Source: Planctomycetota bacterium
GTDB lineage: Bacteria > Planctomycetota > Planctomycetia > Gemmatales > Gemmataceae
Assembly (NCBI GenBank): GCA_009920765.1
Contig: RFZJ01000013.1
Location: 1 to 60,887 of the forward strand
Direction: 5' to 3'
DNA length: 60,887 bases
Below the pieces are notes generated by a model. That model had not been told where the DNA came from and did no database searches. It saw nothing but the letters and a program-made list of their open reading frames with translations. Position numbers and translations under genes: made by a program. Below, in pieces: positions 1 through 9,286 of this stretch (the stretch's first letter is position 1; every line of letters starts with the position of its first letter).

Positions 1-1295
1 ACGAAGAGAAAAACTCGCTCTTGGATGCCCTTGCTATTTTAAAAACAAAGGAAGCTGTACCCATAATCCTCAATATCTTAAGTGGCGCAAGGTCGCAAAA
101 AGAAAGTTTAAAAATAAGACAAACAGCATTACATGCAGTATTTGCAATTGACCCTGATAAAGCAGCAGAAAATATTCAAAGCATGCTGGCTTCCATTTTA
201 TTTCCTGACAATTTGAAAAGCGAAGCATTCCAATTACTGGAGAAAAGTCCCTCGGGCGCCAGGGCCCTTTTTGATTACTTTGATTCTGGAAAATGCGACC
301 CAAATTTACTGCCCGCCATTTCTGAATGCTTAAAAAAGCACGGGCTAAAGTCTCCTGAAGGCAAAAACCTTAACAGCTTGCTTCTAAAAAAAGCACTTCT
401 TGCAGAAAATAATCCTAAGCAACTCCAGCTTTTTGAAACAAACTTGAATTCCTCTCAAGACCTTGAAAGGGGGAAGCGCATTTTCTTGAATGCAGATAAA
501 ATCTCTTGCATAATTTGCCACGCATCAGAAAAAAGCAATATTGCGATCGGTCCTGATTTAACCACCATACAGAAGATGGAAACAACAAAAATAATCCGGT
601 CATTGCTAGATCCATCGCACGAAATAAACGCAACCCATAAAACTGTCGAACTAAAAACCAAAGAAAATAAAACCTTTATCGGAGTGAAACTCCAATCGGA
701 AGGAAATCATATCTTGTTAGCAGACGCTTTGGGCACAATATCAACTTTAAACAAAAATGAAATTGTTTCTTCGACCCCTTTAAACCATTCCATCATGCCG
801 GACACCTATTCCAGTTCTTTGAATTATAAAGAATTAGTTGACTTGGTAGCTTTCCTTAAAAATCCAGAAAACAACAAATCTTTTTCCGGGGCCTGCTATG
901 TCGGGCAAATGTATTTTAAGGGATCGGAGGGTTCCAAAAGTATGTTGATCTCTGCAAGAAATGATGGATTTTTCGATTTACAAAAACATATGCAAGATGC
1001 TTCTGAACCACTTTCCTTCCAATTTTATTTGAATTCCAATAATCAATCAAAATGCTTGGTTTCAATCATCACTCGGGATGTATTCGAGTTAAAATTAAAT
1101 AATCTCCCCAAAGCCAAGCAATACAACAAAATATCAGATACCACTTTTAATTTCGATTTAGATCTTAATCCTGGTAGCAATCAAGTCATAATTGATTTTT
1201 TAAAGGATAGAAAACCAGAAGGTTTTTATTTGCGCTTTGCGGGCGACGAAATAAAGGCAACAACCATAAAAAATATCCCGACTCCTAAAGAATAA
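1..1295 (+). CDS. Partial HEAT-like/cytochrome-type heme-binding protein (5' end outside window)
   Basis: The reading frame is already open at the left edge (frame of base 3), so the start lies upstream. The visible part begins with alpha-helical, HEAT-like repeats over about 110 residues. A heme c attachment motif CIICH follows (TGC at 507-509 to CAC at 519-521). The next ~130 residues have the hallmarks of the Pirellula/Verrucomicrobium putative heme-binding domain (TIGR02603-like): an IGPDLT motif just after CxxCH, an SLLDPS stretch, and a late SIMP...DLVAFLK segment. About 130 further residues look beta-rich and I do not recognise them. Family members are exported c-type heme proteins in planctomycetes and verrucomicrobia, often fused to dehydrogenase or repeat domains; the signal peptide would be in the missing part. 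Family identity is fairly sure; electron partner and substrate are unknown. Confidence 0.8.
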   Translation, partial: EEKNSLLDALAILKTKEAVPIILNILSGARSQKESLKIRQTALHAVFAIDPDKAAENIQSMLASILFPDNLKSEAFQLLEKSPSGARALFDYFDSGKCDPNLLPAISECLKKHGLKSPEGKNLNSLLLKKALLAENNPKQLQLFETNLNSSQDLERGKRIFLNADKISCIICHASEKSNIAIGPDLTTIQKMETTKIIRSLLDPSHEINATHKTVELKTKENKTFIGVKLQSEGNHILLADALGTISTLNKNEIVSSTPLNHSIMPDTYSSSLNYKELVDLVAFLKNPENNKSFSGACYVGQMYFKGSEGSKSMLISARNDGFFDLQKHMQDASEPLSFQFYLNSNNQSKCLVSIITRDVFELKLNNLPKAKQYNKISDTTFNFDLDLNPGSNQVIIDFLKDRKPEGFYLRFAGDEIKATTIKNIPTPKE

Positions 1296-1303
1296 GAGTC
1301 GGG
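1277..1303 (+). terminator. Rho-independent-type terminator overlapping the stop codon
   Basis: An 8-bp perfect stem, CCCGACTC (1277-1284) pairing with GAGTCGGG (1296-1303), has an 11-nt loop that contains the stop codon (1293-1295). It is followed by CTAAATCTTTT, a modest T-rich tail. It fits as the terminator of the heme-binding protein gene. Confidence 0.6.
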
Positions 1304-1330
1304 CTAAATCTTTTGAGACTAACCAAAAGT

Positions 1331-1549
1331 TTACTGTAAACCGCCATCAACTCGCTCGTTTGTAAGGTGCGAAGGATGATCCGTGAACCAAATTCTGGAC
1401 CATTCCTGCTCGATCTGCCTAAGATCTTCAGATTGATTTACCAAAGCTTTTACACGCATACTGGGATCAGAAGAATAAGCATTAATAAGGCATCCAGTAT
1501 TAGAAATAATAGCTAAACCAACTGCAAAGAATAAAAAAATACGGCTCAT
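1331..1549 (-). CDS. Small lipoprotein-like conserved protein
   Basis: This 72-residue protein starts with a short hydrophobic segment (residues 3-17) ending in SNTGC, which resembles a relaxed lipobox, so it is probably exported and lipid-anchored. The mature part contains a QSEDLRQI...EWSRIWF stretch followed by DHPSHLT, which I associate from memory with a small protein conserved in planctomycetes; its function is unknown to me. I chose the ATG at 1549 over the in-frame TTG at 1555 because GAAGGG (complement 1558-1563) then lies 8 nt upstream. A perfect hairpin (1570-1594) precedes the ribosome binding site. The gene converges on the terminator of the heme-binding protein. Confidence 0.6.
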   Translation of the reverse strand: MSRIFLFFAVGLAIISNTGCLINAYSSDPSMRVKALVNQSEDLRQIEQEWSRIWFTDHPSHLTNERVDGGLQ

Positions 1550-1569
1550 GATCAAATCCCTTCATGCAT

Positions 1570-1594
1570 TTAAGGTCTATCAAAAAGACCTTAA
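1570..1594 (-). promoter_or_regulatory. Leader hairpin before a small lipoprotein gene
   Basis: A perfect 9-bp inverted repeat, TTAAGGTCT (1570-1578) and AGACCTTAA (1586-1594), has a 7-nt loop. On the minus strand it lies 6 nt before the GAAGGG ribosome binding site of the lipoprotein gene. There is no T-run after it, so a 5'-leader element is more likely than a terminator. Confidence 0.45.
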
Positions 1595-1766
1595 GGTTAG
1601 TTGTCCAAGAAAGAAAATAACCGGAACTCAACTAGACCTGCATGATTTATCGGATGTAATGAATTTAAGCTTGAGAGGAAAATAAGGAATGATAATGGAT
1701 TTGACGAAAAAGAAACTTGCGAACTTTAGGGGGTTTAGTAGATTGCTAGCGGATTTATCAATAATT

Positions 1767-2135
1767 TTAGGAGGGGCTATTTAAACTTGATTCTGGCTTT
1801 GAATCCTCATCGACATTGCCTAAAGTGACGTCTTGGCCCTCATGAATGGGGATTGTGGTAAGCTTTTTGACCCGTTCTTCCATTTCTTTACCGGGCTTAA
1901 AAGTTACAACAAATTTTGGTGGAACATCAACACGATCGCCAGTTCTCGGATTTCTAGCTTTTCTAGCTTTCCGCTGTTTTACTTCAAAAATACCAAAATT
2001 CCTTAATTCAATCCTTCCCATCTCCAAAAGGGCGTCAACAATTGCATCAAATGTTTGCTGCACAATGTCTTTGGTCTTTAGTTGGGTCAAACCGATTTTG
2101 TCAGAAATCTGCTTTACGATTTCTTTTTTTGTCAC
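1767..2135 (-). CDS. HU/IHF family DNA-binding protein
   Basis: A 122-residue nucleoid-associated protein. It starts [10 protein letters not shown], has a typical amphipathic helix pair, and then the DNA-binding beta arm with RNPRTG and the following FKPGKEM motif, all diagnostic of the HU/IHF family. It bends and compacts DNA as a dimer. The C-terminus carries about 30 extra residues rich in acidic residues and serine beyond the usual ~90, apparently a disordered tail. I chose GTG at 2135 because AGGAG lies 8 nt upstream; the longer reading from 2144 would put the start codon inside that ribosome binding site. A minus-strand promoter with a perfect TTGACA lies at 2196-2224 and overlaps an inverted repeat, so expression may be controlled by a repressor or by HU itself. 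Confidence 0.92.
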   Translation of the reverse strand: MTKKEIVKQISDKIGLTQLKTKDIVQQTFDAIVDALLEMGRIELRNFGIFEVKQRKARKARNPRTGDRVDVPPKFVVTFKPGKEMEERVKKLTTIPIHEGQDVTLGNVDEDSKPESSLNSPS

Positions 2136-2195
2136 GGTTACCACTCCTAATTTGCACGATAAGGAACAAGGTAATTTCCACCGTCAAGTGACTTA

Positions 2196-2224
2196 AAGTT
2201 AAATCCTGTTGAGGATTATGTCAA
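2196..2224 (-). promoter_or_regulatory. Sigma-70-type promoter for the HU gene
   Basis: On the minus strand TTGACA (complement of 2219-2224) is separated by exactly 17 bp from TAACTT (complement of 2196-2201). The -35 is a perfect consensus and the -10 is weak. It lies about 60 bp upstream of the HU start at 2135. Confidence 0.5.
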
Positions 2225-2243
2225 GTCTAAAGAGAATAATCCT
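2212..2243. promoter_or_regulatory. Inverted repeat (candidate operator) between HU and rfbB genes
   Basis: AGGATTAT (2212-2219) and ATAATCCT (2236-2243) form a perfect 8-bp inverted repeat with a 16-bp spacer. The left arm abuts the -35 box of the HU promoter and the site lies in the divergent region before rfbB, so a bound dimer could control either side. Its role is inferred. Confidence 0.35.
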
Positions 2244-2353
2244 TGATTTTCATTGTACCTTTATAAAACCTAATCAAAAAATGATCTTCCCAAACACCCT
2301 CGAAAAAAGTTACTTCTTAACAATTACTTTTTGCATTCATAAAAGGATTCTTC

Positions 2354-3364
2354 ATGGAAAAATTAGTTGTGACTGGTGGCTGCGGTTTTATTGGAAGCAA
2401 TTTTATCCGCATGATTCTGGAGAAAGAGCCCACGATTGAAGTTATTAACTTTGATCTGCTCACTTATGCAGGTAATCTTGCTAATCTTAAGGATTTAGAG
2501 AAAAATCCCCGCCTCAAATTCTTTAAAGGTGACATTGCCAACAAACAGGATGTTGATGCAGTCCTTAAAGATGGAGCCTCCTCAATTGTTCACTTTGCTG
2601 CTGAAAGTCATGTTGACCGTAGCATTTTAGATTCCGGCCCCTTCATCCGAAGCAATGTTGTTGGCACCCAAGTTCTTTTAGATTCTGCAAGAGCCCATAA
2701 TATTAAAAGATTTGTCCATGTTTCAACTGATGAAGTTTATGGCAGCTTGGGCGATACAGGGTTTTTCACCGAAGACACTCCCCTTGCCCCCAACAGCCCT
2801 TATTCTGCAAGCAAAGCATCTTCCGATCTTATTGTTCGCAGCTATGTTCATACCTTTGGTTTTCCTGCTATGACTACCCGCTGCTCCAACAATTATGGGC
2901 CTTATCAGTTCCCCGAAAAGCTGATTCCACTTTTCATCAGCAATTTGCAACGAAATGAGCAAGTTCCGGTTTATGGGGATGGTTTAAATGTACGTGATTG
3001 GATTCATGTGAATGATCATTGTTCGGGAATACATGCTGTATGGCGAAAAGGGCGTGTAGGAGAGGTTTATAATCTGGGAGGAAAAAGTGAACGTACCAAC
3101 CTGGAATTAACTCATGCTCTTCTTAACAACTTGCAAAAGCCTCATTCCCTAATTCGTTATGTTAAAGATAGGCCCGGCCATGACAAACGCTATGCAATTG
3201 ATTGTTCCAAAGCAGAAAAAGAACTAGGTTGGACACCTTCGGTTGTTTTCGAAGAAGGTTTGAAGCAAACCGTCCAATGGTATCTTGCAAATGCTGATTG
3301 GGTTAATTCCATTCGCACAGGTGATTATCTTTCGTATTATCAAAAGCAATATGGGCACCGCTAA
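2354..3364 (+). CDS. rfbB: dTDP-glucose 4,6-dehydratase
   Basis: A 336-residue extended short-chain dehydrogenase. The N-terminal NAD-binding motif GGCGFIGSNFI is at residues 8-18. Further family motifs are FAAESHVDRS, the STDEVYGS active-site segment and the PYSASKA catalytic Tyr/Lys motif. It converts dTDP-glucose to dTDP-4-keto-6-deoxyglucose for deoxysugar synthesis, in the cytoplasm. Length matches RmlB. It is the first gene of a tight three-gene nucleotide-sugar operon: its end overlaps the next start by 14 bp. The other dTDP-rhamnose genes (rmlA, rmlC, rmlD) are not here, so the final sugar cannot be told from this locus. Confidence 0.93.
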   Translation: MEKLVVTGGCGFIGSNFIRMILEKEPTIEVINFDLLTYAGNLANLKDLEKNPRLKFFKGDIANKQDVDAVLKDGASSIVHFAAESHVDRSILDSGPFIRSNVVGTQVLLDSARAHNIKRFVHVSTDEVYGSLGDTGFFTEDTPLAPNSPYSASKASSDLIVRSYVHTFGFPAMTTRCSNNYGPYQFPEKLIPLFISNLQRNEQVPVYGDGLNVRDWIHVNDHCSGIHAVWRKGRVGEVYNLGGKSERTNLELTHALLNNLQKPHSLIRYVKDRPGHDKRYAIDCSKAEKELGWTPSVVFEEGLKQTVQWYLANADWVNSIRTGDYLSYYQKQYGHR

Positions 3365-4367
3365 CAAAAAACTCGATCGCGGTACAGTTCTAATAACTGG
3401 GATCACCGGATTTGCTGGTTCGTATCTAGCAGAACACCTTCAAGGGTTCGCCGGGAAAATCCACGGGATAAGCAGGTCAGGTATTTGGCCAAAAAACAGC
3501 CCGAAGCATCTTCAAAAAATCCCGCTGCATATTAGCAATTTTCAAGATTCGCTGCATTTAGCTTCACTTTTAAAAACGATCAATCCTGTGCACATTTATC
3601 ACCTTGCTGGATTTGCACAAACCGGGAAGTCATTTGTTAATCATAATGAAGCTTGGATGGGAAATCTTAGTGCCACACAAACACTTTATGAAGCAATAAA
3701 AAAGTCAGGCATTAAAGCCAAAATTCTTTTTGCAGGGTCTGGTCTAATCTATGGACCTGCAAAATTTGACAAAGAAACCATGAACGAATCTTCAGAGTTA
3801 AGGCCCCAAAGTCCATATGCATCCAGCAAAGCTGCATCAGACCTTTTGAGTTATCAAGTTTGGATAAATGATGGGATAGAAATCATTCGCGCCCGTCCTT
3901 TTAATCATATCGGGCCAAGGCAATCAATTGATTTTGCAATGGCAAGTTTTTCCAAACAAATTGCTGAAATAGAACTTCTGGGAAAAACCCCAGTCATTAA
4001 AACAGGATCGCTATCTGCTTTCAGGGACCTTACCGATGTACGGGATACGGTCAAAGCTTATACTGGCCTTATGGATCATGGTATACCGGGGGAAGCATAT
4101 AACATTGGTTCCGGAAAAAATGTGCGAATTTCTGAGGCCTTGAAAATGCTGGTGTCATTTTCCAAAACCTCAAACTTGGTAATTGAAGAAGAACTGACCC
4201 CCGCAACTTCCTCTCAAGAATTTGAATTACAGGTAGGCATTGATAAACTAAAGCAAACTATTTCATGGAACCCTACCTTCTCCCTAGATGAAACTCTTGG
4301 CGACACATTAAACTACTGGCGACAAGTTGCTGCCACACAATTGCAAAACCCCAAGGAATCAAAATGA
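3351..4367 (+). CDS. NAD(P)-dependent sugar-nucleotide epimerase/reductase (GMD/Rmd-like)
   Basis: A 338-residue extended SDR protein with [15 protein letters not shown] as nucleotide-binding motif, a YASSKAASD catalytic motif and [11 protein letters not shown], a signature shared by GDP-mannose 4,6-dehydratase and GDP-4-keto-6-deoxymannose reductase. The [10 protein letters not shown] and NIGSG segments point to the same branch, and the reductase (Rmd-like) side looks somewhat closer. I start it at ATG 3351, overlapping the end of rfbB by 14 bp; the frame stays open further upstream, but that would run inside rfbB and lie before the nucleotide fold. It is translationally tied to ugd through an ATGA overlap at 4364-4367. 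Its exact substrate remains open. Confidence 0.75.
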   Translation: MGTANKKLDRGTVLITGITGFAGSYLAEHLQGFAGKIHGISRSGIWPKNSPKHLQKIPLHISNFQDSLHLASLLKTINPVHIYHLAGFAQTGKSFVNHNEAWMGNLSATQTLYEAIKKSGIKAKILFAGSGLIYGPAKFDKETMNESSELRPQSPYASSKAASDLLSYQVWINDGIEIIRARPFNHIGPRQSIDFAMASFSKQIAEIELLGKTPVIKTGSLSAFRDLTDVRDTVKAYTGLMDHGIPGEAYNIGSGKNVRISEALKMLVSFSKTSNLVIEEELTPATSSQEFELQVGIDKLKQTISWNPTFSLDETLGDTLNYWRQVAATQLQNPKESK

Positions 4368-5683
4368 AAATTGCTGTAGTTGGAACAGGTTATGTCGGAT
4401 TGGTTACGGGGACTTGTTTTGCAGACAGTGGCAACGAAGTCATTTGTATCGACAAGGATGAAGCAAAAATTGCAGTGTTGAAAAAAGGGAAGATCCCGAT
4501 TTACGAGCCAGGATTGTTGGAAATGGTTCATCGCAATTCACGCGATGGGCGGCTTGTTTTCACAACAGATTTACAAAAAGGCGTCCAAGAAAGTGATTTG
4601 GTATTTATTGCGGTGGGGACGCCCCAAAGTGAATCTGGGGCAGCCGATCTCTCGACTGTTTTTTCAGTTGCCAAATCGATTGCACTTGCAGCAAACAAAT
4701 CGAAAATTGTAATCATTAAAAGCACAGTACCTGTAGGCACCAATAAAAAAGTTCAGGATATCGTAAACGCCAACAGCAAGTTCCCAATCCATACATGCAG
4801 TAATCCAGAATTTCTTAAAGAAGGGGCTGCAATCGAGGATTGCACCAAACCAGACAGAGTCGTGATAGGAATTCGTTCCCCAGAACTATCCGAAGTTTTC
4901 AAGGAGTTATACGCTCCTTTTTTAAGAACCGAGCGCCCATTGTTGATCATGTCGCCTGAAAGTGCAGAAATGACCAAGTATGCTGCCAACGCAATGCTTG
5001 CAACCAAAATCAGTTTCATAAATGAAATGTCAAACATCTGCGAAAAAATGGGCGGCGACATCAATGATGTCCGAAGAGGGATCGGGCATGACATCAGAAT
5101 TGGATTCCAATTTCTTTTCCCAGGCGCCGGATATGGTGGCAGTTGTTTCCCCAAGGATATTCGAGCCTTGATACACATGGCAAATGAAATCGGAATCGAA
5201 CCCACGATGCTCGAGGCAATTGATGCAGTTAATGAACATCAAAAAGAACTTCTTTTTTCAAAAATCAACGATCATTTCAAAGGAAACATAAAAGGCCTTA
5301 CTTTTGCAATCTGGGGACTGGCTTTTAAACCTCGAACCGATGATATTCGTGAAGCTCCCGCATTGGTACTGATCGATTCCCTTCTCGCTGCAGGCGCAAA
5401 GGTTCAGGTTCATGATCCAGAAGCCATGCCCAATGTTAAGGCAATTTATGGAGATAAAATTTCTTATCACAGTAAACCTTATGATGCCCTTCAAGGTGCA
5501 AACGCATTGGCAATCGTTACTGAATGGCAGGAGTTCCGAAATCCAAATTTCCAGTTCATGGCAGGACTGCTTAAAGAGAATGTAATTTTTGATGGAAGAA
5601 ATCTGTACGAGCCTAAAGTCCTTTCTACGGTTGGATTCTCTTATTATTCAATAGGAAGAAAAACATCTTTCCCGACTTCTTAA
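4364..5683 (+). CDS. ugd: UDP-glucose 6-dehydrogenase
   Basis: A 439-residue enzyme that oxidises UDP-glucose to UDP-glucuronate with two NAD+. It has the N-terminal Rossmann motif [10 protein letters not shown], the central helix with [20 protein letters not shown], and the catalytic cysteine C261 in GGSCFPKD. The C-terminal UDP-binding domain begins near residue 310 ([16 protein letters not shown]). Length and motif order fit the Ugd/TuaD family. The start codon overlaps the previous stop (ATGA), so the three sugar genes are one transcription unit. UDP-glucuronate would feed exopolysaccharide or glycan synthesis. Confidence 0.95.
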   Translation: MKIAVVGTGYVGLVTGTCFADSGNEVICIDKDEAKIAVLKKGKIPIYEPGLLEMVHRNSRDGRLVFTTDLQKGVQESDLVFIAVGTPQSESGAADLSTVFSVAKSIALAANKSKIVIIKSTVPVGTNKKVQDIVNANSKFPIHTCSNPEFLKEGAAIEDCTKPDRVVIGIRSPELSEVFKELYAPFLRTERPLLIMSPESAEMTKYAANAMLATKISFINEMSNICEKMGGDINDVRRGIGHDIRIGFQFLFPGAGYGGSCFPKDIRALIHMANEIGIEPTMLEAIDAVNEHQKELLFSKINDHFKGNIKGLTFAIWGLAFKPRTDDIREAPALVLIDSLLAAGAKVQVHDPEAMPNVKAIYGDKISYHSKPYDALQGANALAIVTEWQEFRNPNFQFMAGLLKENVIFDGRNLYEPKVLSTVGFSYYSIGRKTSFPTS

Positions 5684-5724
5684 TTCATGATTCGCAATAA
5701 TAAAGTCTGTACCATGGGACTATC

Positions 5725-7062
5725 ATGAATAGCATGGTTAACAAAAATAGCCCAACTCCGTGGGATCTGGATGCGGAAGCCATCGTTGTAAAAATCAGAT
5801 GGTTCGGCGTTTTGATAGGTTACTTTCTTGTCAATTCAACGGATATGAGTGGCGAACGCAGGTTGCTTTTGAACGCAATCCTTGCAATCGGTGTGGCATA
5901 CACTCTTTTAGACACTTATTTCAGTTGGAAAAAAAAGGTTTTTCTCGCAGAGTACCCTTTGTTTATTGCAGCCATGGAATCGTTGTTCATAGGCATGCTT
6001 TGCTATTATGAAGAAGGCCTTTCCAGCACTTTCCGATATTATTATTTTCTTTCCATCCTATGTTGTGCTTTACGATACTCTTGGAAAGTGACAGCCATTT
6101 GTTTTACTTTTCACTGCATCAGTTATGGCGCCTTATTTTTTCTATTAAATGATAATTCACAAAGTAAAATATTCATTTCACTTACCATGATTATCATGGG
6201 TTGGCTGGCATGGGCATCAACATCACTAACCTCATTACTGAGAAAAACCAGTTCTTCACTGGAGGTTTTAAATGCTGAGTTACTAAAAAACCAATCTGAG
6301 CTTGAAGCAAGAATTGCAGAAAGGTCAAAACAATTACAGGAGGCACAGGCCCAGGTATTACAACAGGAAAAAATGGCTGCTTTTGGACTTTTGGCAGCAG
6401 GAATCGCACATGAAGTAGGCAACCCACTTACCTCAATATCCTCGATGGTGCAAATTCTTCAAAAAAAAGAACTTGATGACTACACCAGGGAAAAACTGGA
6501 CCTCATGAGCGGCCAATTAACTCGAATTCGAGACACGCTCCGGGAAGTGATGGATTTTTCCAGGCCTGCCAATCTTGAACGAAAAAAAATAAAGCCACTT
6601 CCTGTAATTGAAGAAGCCATGAATATTGCAAAATATTACAAAAGAACCAGGGGCAAGGTCATTTTACAGCCTGTTCCACAAAACCTGCCCACCATTGATG
6701 CAATCCATGATCAATTGGTACAAGTGATTCTCAACCTTATTTTAAACGCAATTGATGCTGCTGGGACAGGAGGAATCATCGAAGTGGAATTGGTAGTGAT
6801 CGAGAACAACATTTGTTTTCAAATAAGTGATAACGGCCCAGGGGTTGCGCCGTCCGATGTACCAAAACTTTTTCTTCCCTTTTTCACCACTAAAAAACAT
6901 GGCACCGGGCTGGGCCTTTTTGTATCAAGAAAAATAGTAGAGGAACATGGGGGGGCACTACGCTTTTTTCCGAAATCTGAAGGTGGATCGTTATTTAGTG
7001 CAAGTATTCCTTTTACCAATTTAAAAAATTTAACCGAAACAACAAAGGTACCCCATGAGTGA
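5725..7062 (+). CDS. Membrane-bound sensor histidine kinase
   Basis: A 445-residue kinase. Residues 20-170 contain about five to six hydrophobic membrane segments without an obvious extracytoplasmic sensor domain. A coiled coil (about 175-215) leads into the dimerisation/phosphoacceptor domain with H229 in AGIAHEVGNPLTS. The ATP-binding domain shows NLILNAIDAAG (N box), DNGPGV and GTGLGLFVS. This is the NtrB/ZraS-like type that usually works with sigma-54 activators, and the next gene, overlapping by 8 bp, encodes one. The signal sensed is unknown; a membrane-embedded sensor is inferred from the lack of a loop domain. ATG 5725 is used; a second ATG three codons on is possible. Confidence 0.9.
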   Translation: MNSMVNKNSPTPWDLDAEAIVVKIRWFGVLIGYFLVNSTDMSGERRLLLNAILAIGVAYTLLDTYFSWKKKVFLAEYPLFIAAMESLFIGMLCYYEEGLSSTFRYYYFLSILCCALRYSWKVTAICFTFHCISYGALFFLLNDNSQSKIFISLTMIIMGWLAWASTSLTSLLRKTSSSLEVLNAELLKNQSELEARIAERSKQLQEAQAQVLQQEKMAAFGLLAAGIAHEVGNPLTSISSMVQILQKKELDDYTREKLDLMSGQLTRIRDTLREVMDFSRPANLERKKIKPLPVIEEAMNIAKYYKRTRGKVILQPVPQNLPTIDAIHDQLVQVILNLILNAIDAAGTGGIIEVELVVIENNICFQISDNGPGVAPSDVPKLFLPFFTTKKHGTGLGLFVSRKIVEEHGGALRFFPKSEGGSLFSASIPFTNLKNLTETTKVPHE

Positions 7063-8461
7063 ACTTAAAAAAAATCCATCAGGAATAAAGGAATCAGCCC
7101 CAGGTATCCTGGTGATTGATGATGAACCCCTAATCCGCGAGACTCTTACAGAATTTTTAAATCAAGAAGGTTTCAAAGTGATTTGTGCAAGTAGTGGTGA
7201 GGAAGGCATCAAACTGGCAACCAACACAAGATTTGAAATATGCCTTTGTGATTTACAACTCCCCGGGATGGATGGCATCGCTTTCCTTCAGGAACTTCAA
7301 CGCATTAGCCCTGAAGTATTTGTCGTTATGATAACTGCATATGCCACAGTTGAAAATGCAGTCGAGGCATTCAAGCGTGGGGCGCAAGATTATCTTATCA
7401 AGCCGGTTATTCTTGCAGAGTTATCAGAAAAGATAAAAAGATTGCTCGAACAAAAAAGGCTGGCCCTTGAAAACCAATGGCTGAGAAAAGAACTAAACCG
7501 AATATATCCCGAAACCAAACTCATTGGTAAAAGCCAGGCAATGCGGCAGACAATTGAACTGGCAAATAAAGTTGCGCCAACAAGATCTACGGTATTATTG
7601 ACGGGCGAAAGTGGCACAGGAAAAGAATTACTGGCCCGGGTAATCCATGAGGGTGCAAATCCAGGCTCCACAAATATAAAAGATTCCCCCAGTAGATTTT
7701 TGGCGGTGAATTGCGCTGCGATACCTCACGATTTACTTGAAAACCAGTTGTTTGGTCACAAAAAAGGAGCATTCACAGGTGCTGATAAAGACCAAAACGG
7801 TGTCTTTATGCATGCAGGAAAAGGCACGGTATTTCTTGATGAAATTGCTGAACTCCCACTTGCAACCCAGGCAAAACTTTTACGAGCCATTGAATTAAAA
7901 GAAATACTCCCTGTTGGCGCCAATGAACCAATCACTGTGGAAGCGAGAATTCTCGCTGCAACTAACAAAGATTTGCAGAAAGAAGTTGAAGCTGGGCGTT
8001 TCCGAGAAGATTTGTATTACCGTTTAAATATTGTTGCAATCACTATTCCCCCCCTTCGAAACCGAATGGAAGATATTCCAGAACTTGTCGAATACCTATT
8101 GGATAAGCATGCCAAAGCAATGGGCAAGCGATTCACTGGTGTTAATCATGAAGCGATGCAAATTTTAATGGCCTGCCCATGGAAGGGAAATGTCCGGGAA
8201 CTTGAAAATGTATTGCAAAGAGCGGTGATTCTTTCTGATGGCCCGCTGATTTCGCCTGGAGATTTGCCGCCGGGGTTGGCTCCCGCAATTGGCGAATTCG
8301 TTTTGATAGACGGGCTTGACGAAGCTGTAAAAAGGTTTGAAAAACAGCACATAGAGCTGATATTAAATCAAAACAGCGACAAACGCGAGGCTGCAAAAAA
8401 ACTAAAAATTGCGCTTAGTTCCCTTTATCGAAGGATGACTGAATTAGGAATTGCAACTTGA
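7055..8461 (+). CDS. Sigma-54-dependent response regulator (NtrC family)
   Basis: A 468-residue transcription activator. The receiver domain (residues 17-130) has the acidic pair IDDE, phosphoacceptor D66 in CDLQLPGMDG and K116. The AAA+ domain has Walker A GESGTGKE (184-191), the sigma-54 contact loop GAFTGA (238-243), and LDEIAEL. A Fis-type helix-turn-helix closes the protein (REAAKKLKIALSSLYRRM). It starts inside the kinase gene with AAAGG 6 nt upstream, so the two are translationally coupled and almost surely cognate. Its last 18 bp overlap the end of the convergent protease gene. Target promoters would be of the -24/-12 type; I saw no convincing one nearby. Confidence 0.95.
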   Translation: MSELKKNPSGIKESAPGILVIDDEPLIRETLTEFLNQEGFKVICASSGEEGIKLATNTRFEICLCDLQLPGMDGIAFLQELQRISPEVFVVMITAYATVENAVEAFKRGAQDYLIKPVILAELSEKIKRLLEQKRLALENQWLRKELNRIYPETKLIGKSQAMRQTIELANKVAPTRSTVLLTGESGTGKELLARVIHEGANPGSTNIKDSPSRFLAVNCAAIPHDLLENQLFGHKKGAFTGADKDQNGVFMHAGKGTVFLDEIAELPLATQAKLLRAIELKEILPVGANEPITVEARILAATNKDLQKEVEAGRFREDLYYRLNIVAITIPPLRNRMEDIPELVEYLLDKHAKAMGKRFTGVNHEAMQILMACPWKGNVRELENVLQRAVILSDGPLISPGDLPPGLAPAIGEFVLIDGLDEAVKRFEKQHIELILNQNSDKREAAKKLKIALSSLYRRMTELGIAT

Positions 8462-9286
8462 TTGATCGTACCACTCTTGCGATATCCAATAGAGAATTGA
8501 CTTCATTTCAAAAGGTTTTATCTTGGGGTACAGCGAAACAATTTTAGCAGCGGTACCTGCAAGATTTGCAGTGGCCCACGATGTTTCAAGATCAGAACCA
8601 AAGGGGGCAAGATCTGCATGCCCATGTCCCAAAAACTCCAGCCCAGCTTGGGGAAAATACTTAAATTTCAGCATCCCCTCCAGCAATTTCTTGTTGACCG
8701 AAAAAAGTGAAGACTCAAATACTGAGGGAAAACTCCGCGTCAAAGGATGATCATTGTGCCCCGCTGCAAAAACAAGAACATCATTCCTGTAGGCATCTTC
8801 TAGTGCATTTAAAAACTGTAATCTACGCCAAGGTTGCTGAAGCCTTTCTTCAGGCATACCCAAGGAAAGATTGATGACTTTGCATTTCCATTGATGGATC
8901 GCAACATGCATTGCATGAAGCAGCAAATCCAGTTCGGTAAAGGTTCGCAATTCAAAAACATTTGCAGAATATAACTGCGCCTTGGGAGCATGGGTTAAAA
9001 GAATATCTGCAACCACAGTACCATGGGGAAGCATAGGGTGGGCGGTTGAGGAATAATCAACTATTCCATTGGGTTTAAACAAGGCGTTAACGATGGAATT
9101 AAATTGCACGCCCTTGCCATCAAATTTTTTCTGTAACTTGCCTGCATTTACCCCCGTGTCAATCAAAGCAATATTTACACCACTGCCATCTGCAAGTGGA
9201 TTACCGACCAATCCATCCAGAAAGCCAAGTTTAATCAAGTTTTGCAAGGCTTTAAAAAAATCAAAGGAAGGTTGCCCCACTGTCAC
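8444..9286 (-). CDS. Small cytoplasmic subtilisin-like serine protease (S8 family)
   Basis: A 280-residue protein with the S8 triad in order: D43 in ALIDTGV, H88 in LPHGTVVAD, and S236 in ETSWATANLAG (compare the usual GTSMATPHVAG). The oxyanion region reads FAAGHND rather than AAGN, so the Asn is displaced by one (N178) or replaced by H177. There is no signal peptide or long propeptide, which suggests an intracellular enzyme. The GTG start at 9286 overlaps the stop of the upstream response regulator (GTGA) and has GGGGAGG 7 nt before it, so translation is coupled. Its tail overlaps the convergent sigma-54 activator gene by 18 bp. The substrate is unknown. Confidence 0.8.
   Translation of the reverse strand: MTVGQPSFDFFKALQNLIKLGFLDGLVGNPLADGSGVNIALIDTGVNAGKLQKKFDGKGVQFNSIVNALFKPNGIVDYSSTAHPMLPHGTVVADILLTHAPKAQLYSANVFELRTFTELDLLLHAMHVAIHQWKCKVINLSLGMPEERLQQPWRRLQFLNALEDAYRNDVLVFAAGHNDHPLTRSFPSVFESSLFSVNKKLLEGMLKFKYFPQAGLEFLGHGHADLAPFGSDLETSWATANLAGTAAKIVSLYPKIKPFEMKSILYWISQEWYDQSSCNS

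Noticed and set aside
3285..3350. Longer N-terminus for the GDP-sugar epimerase/reductase
   Set aside because: The extra 22 residues lie inside rfbB, are unlike the family and come before the nucleotide-binding fold.
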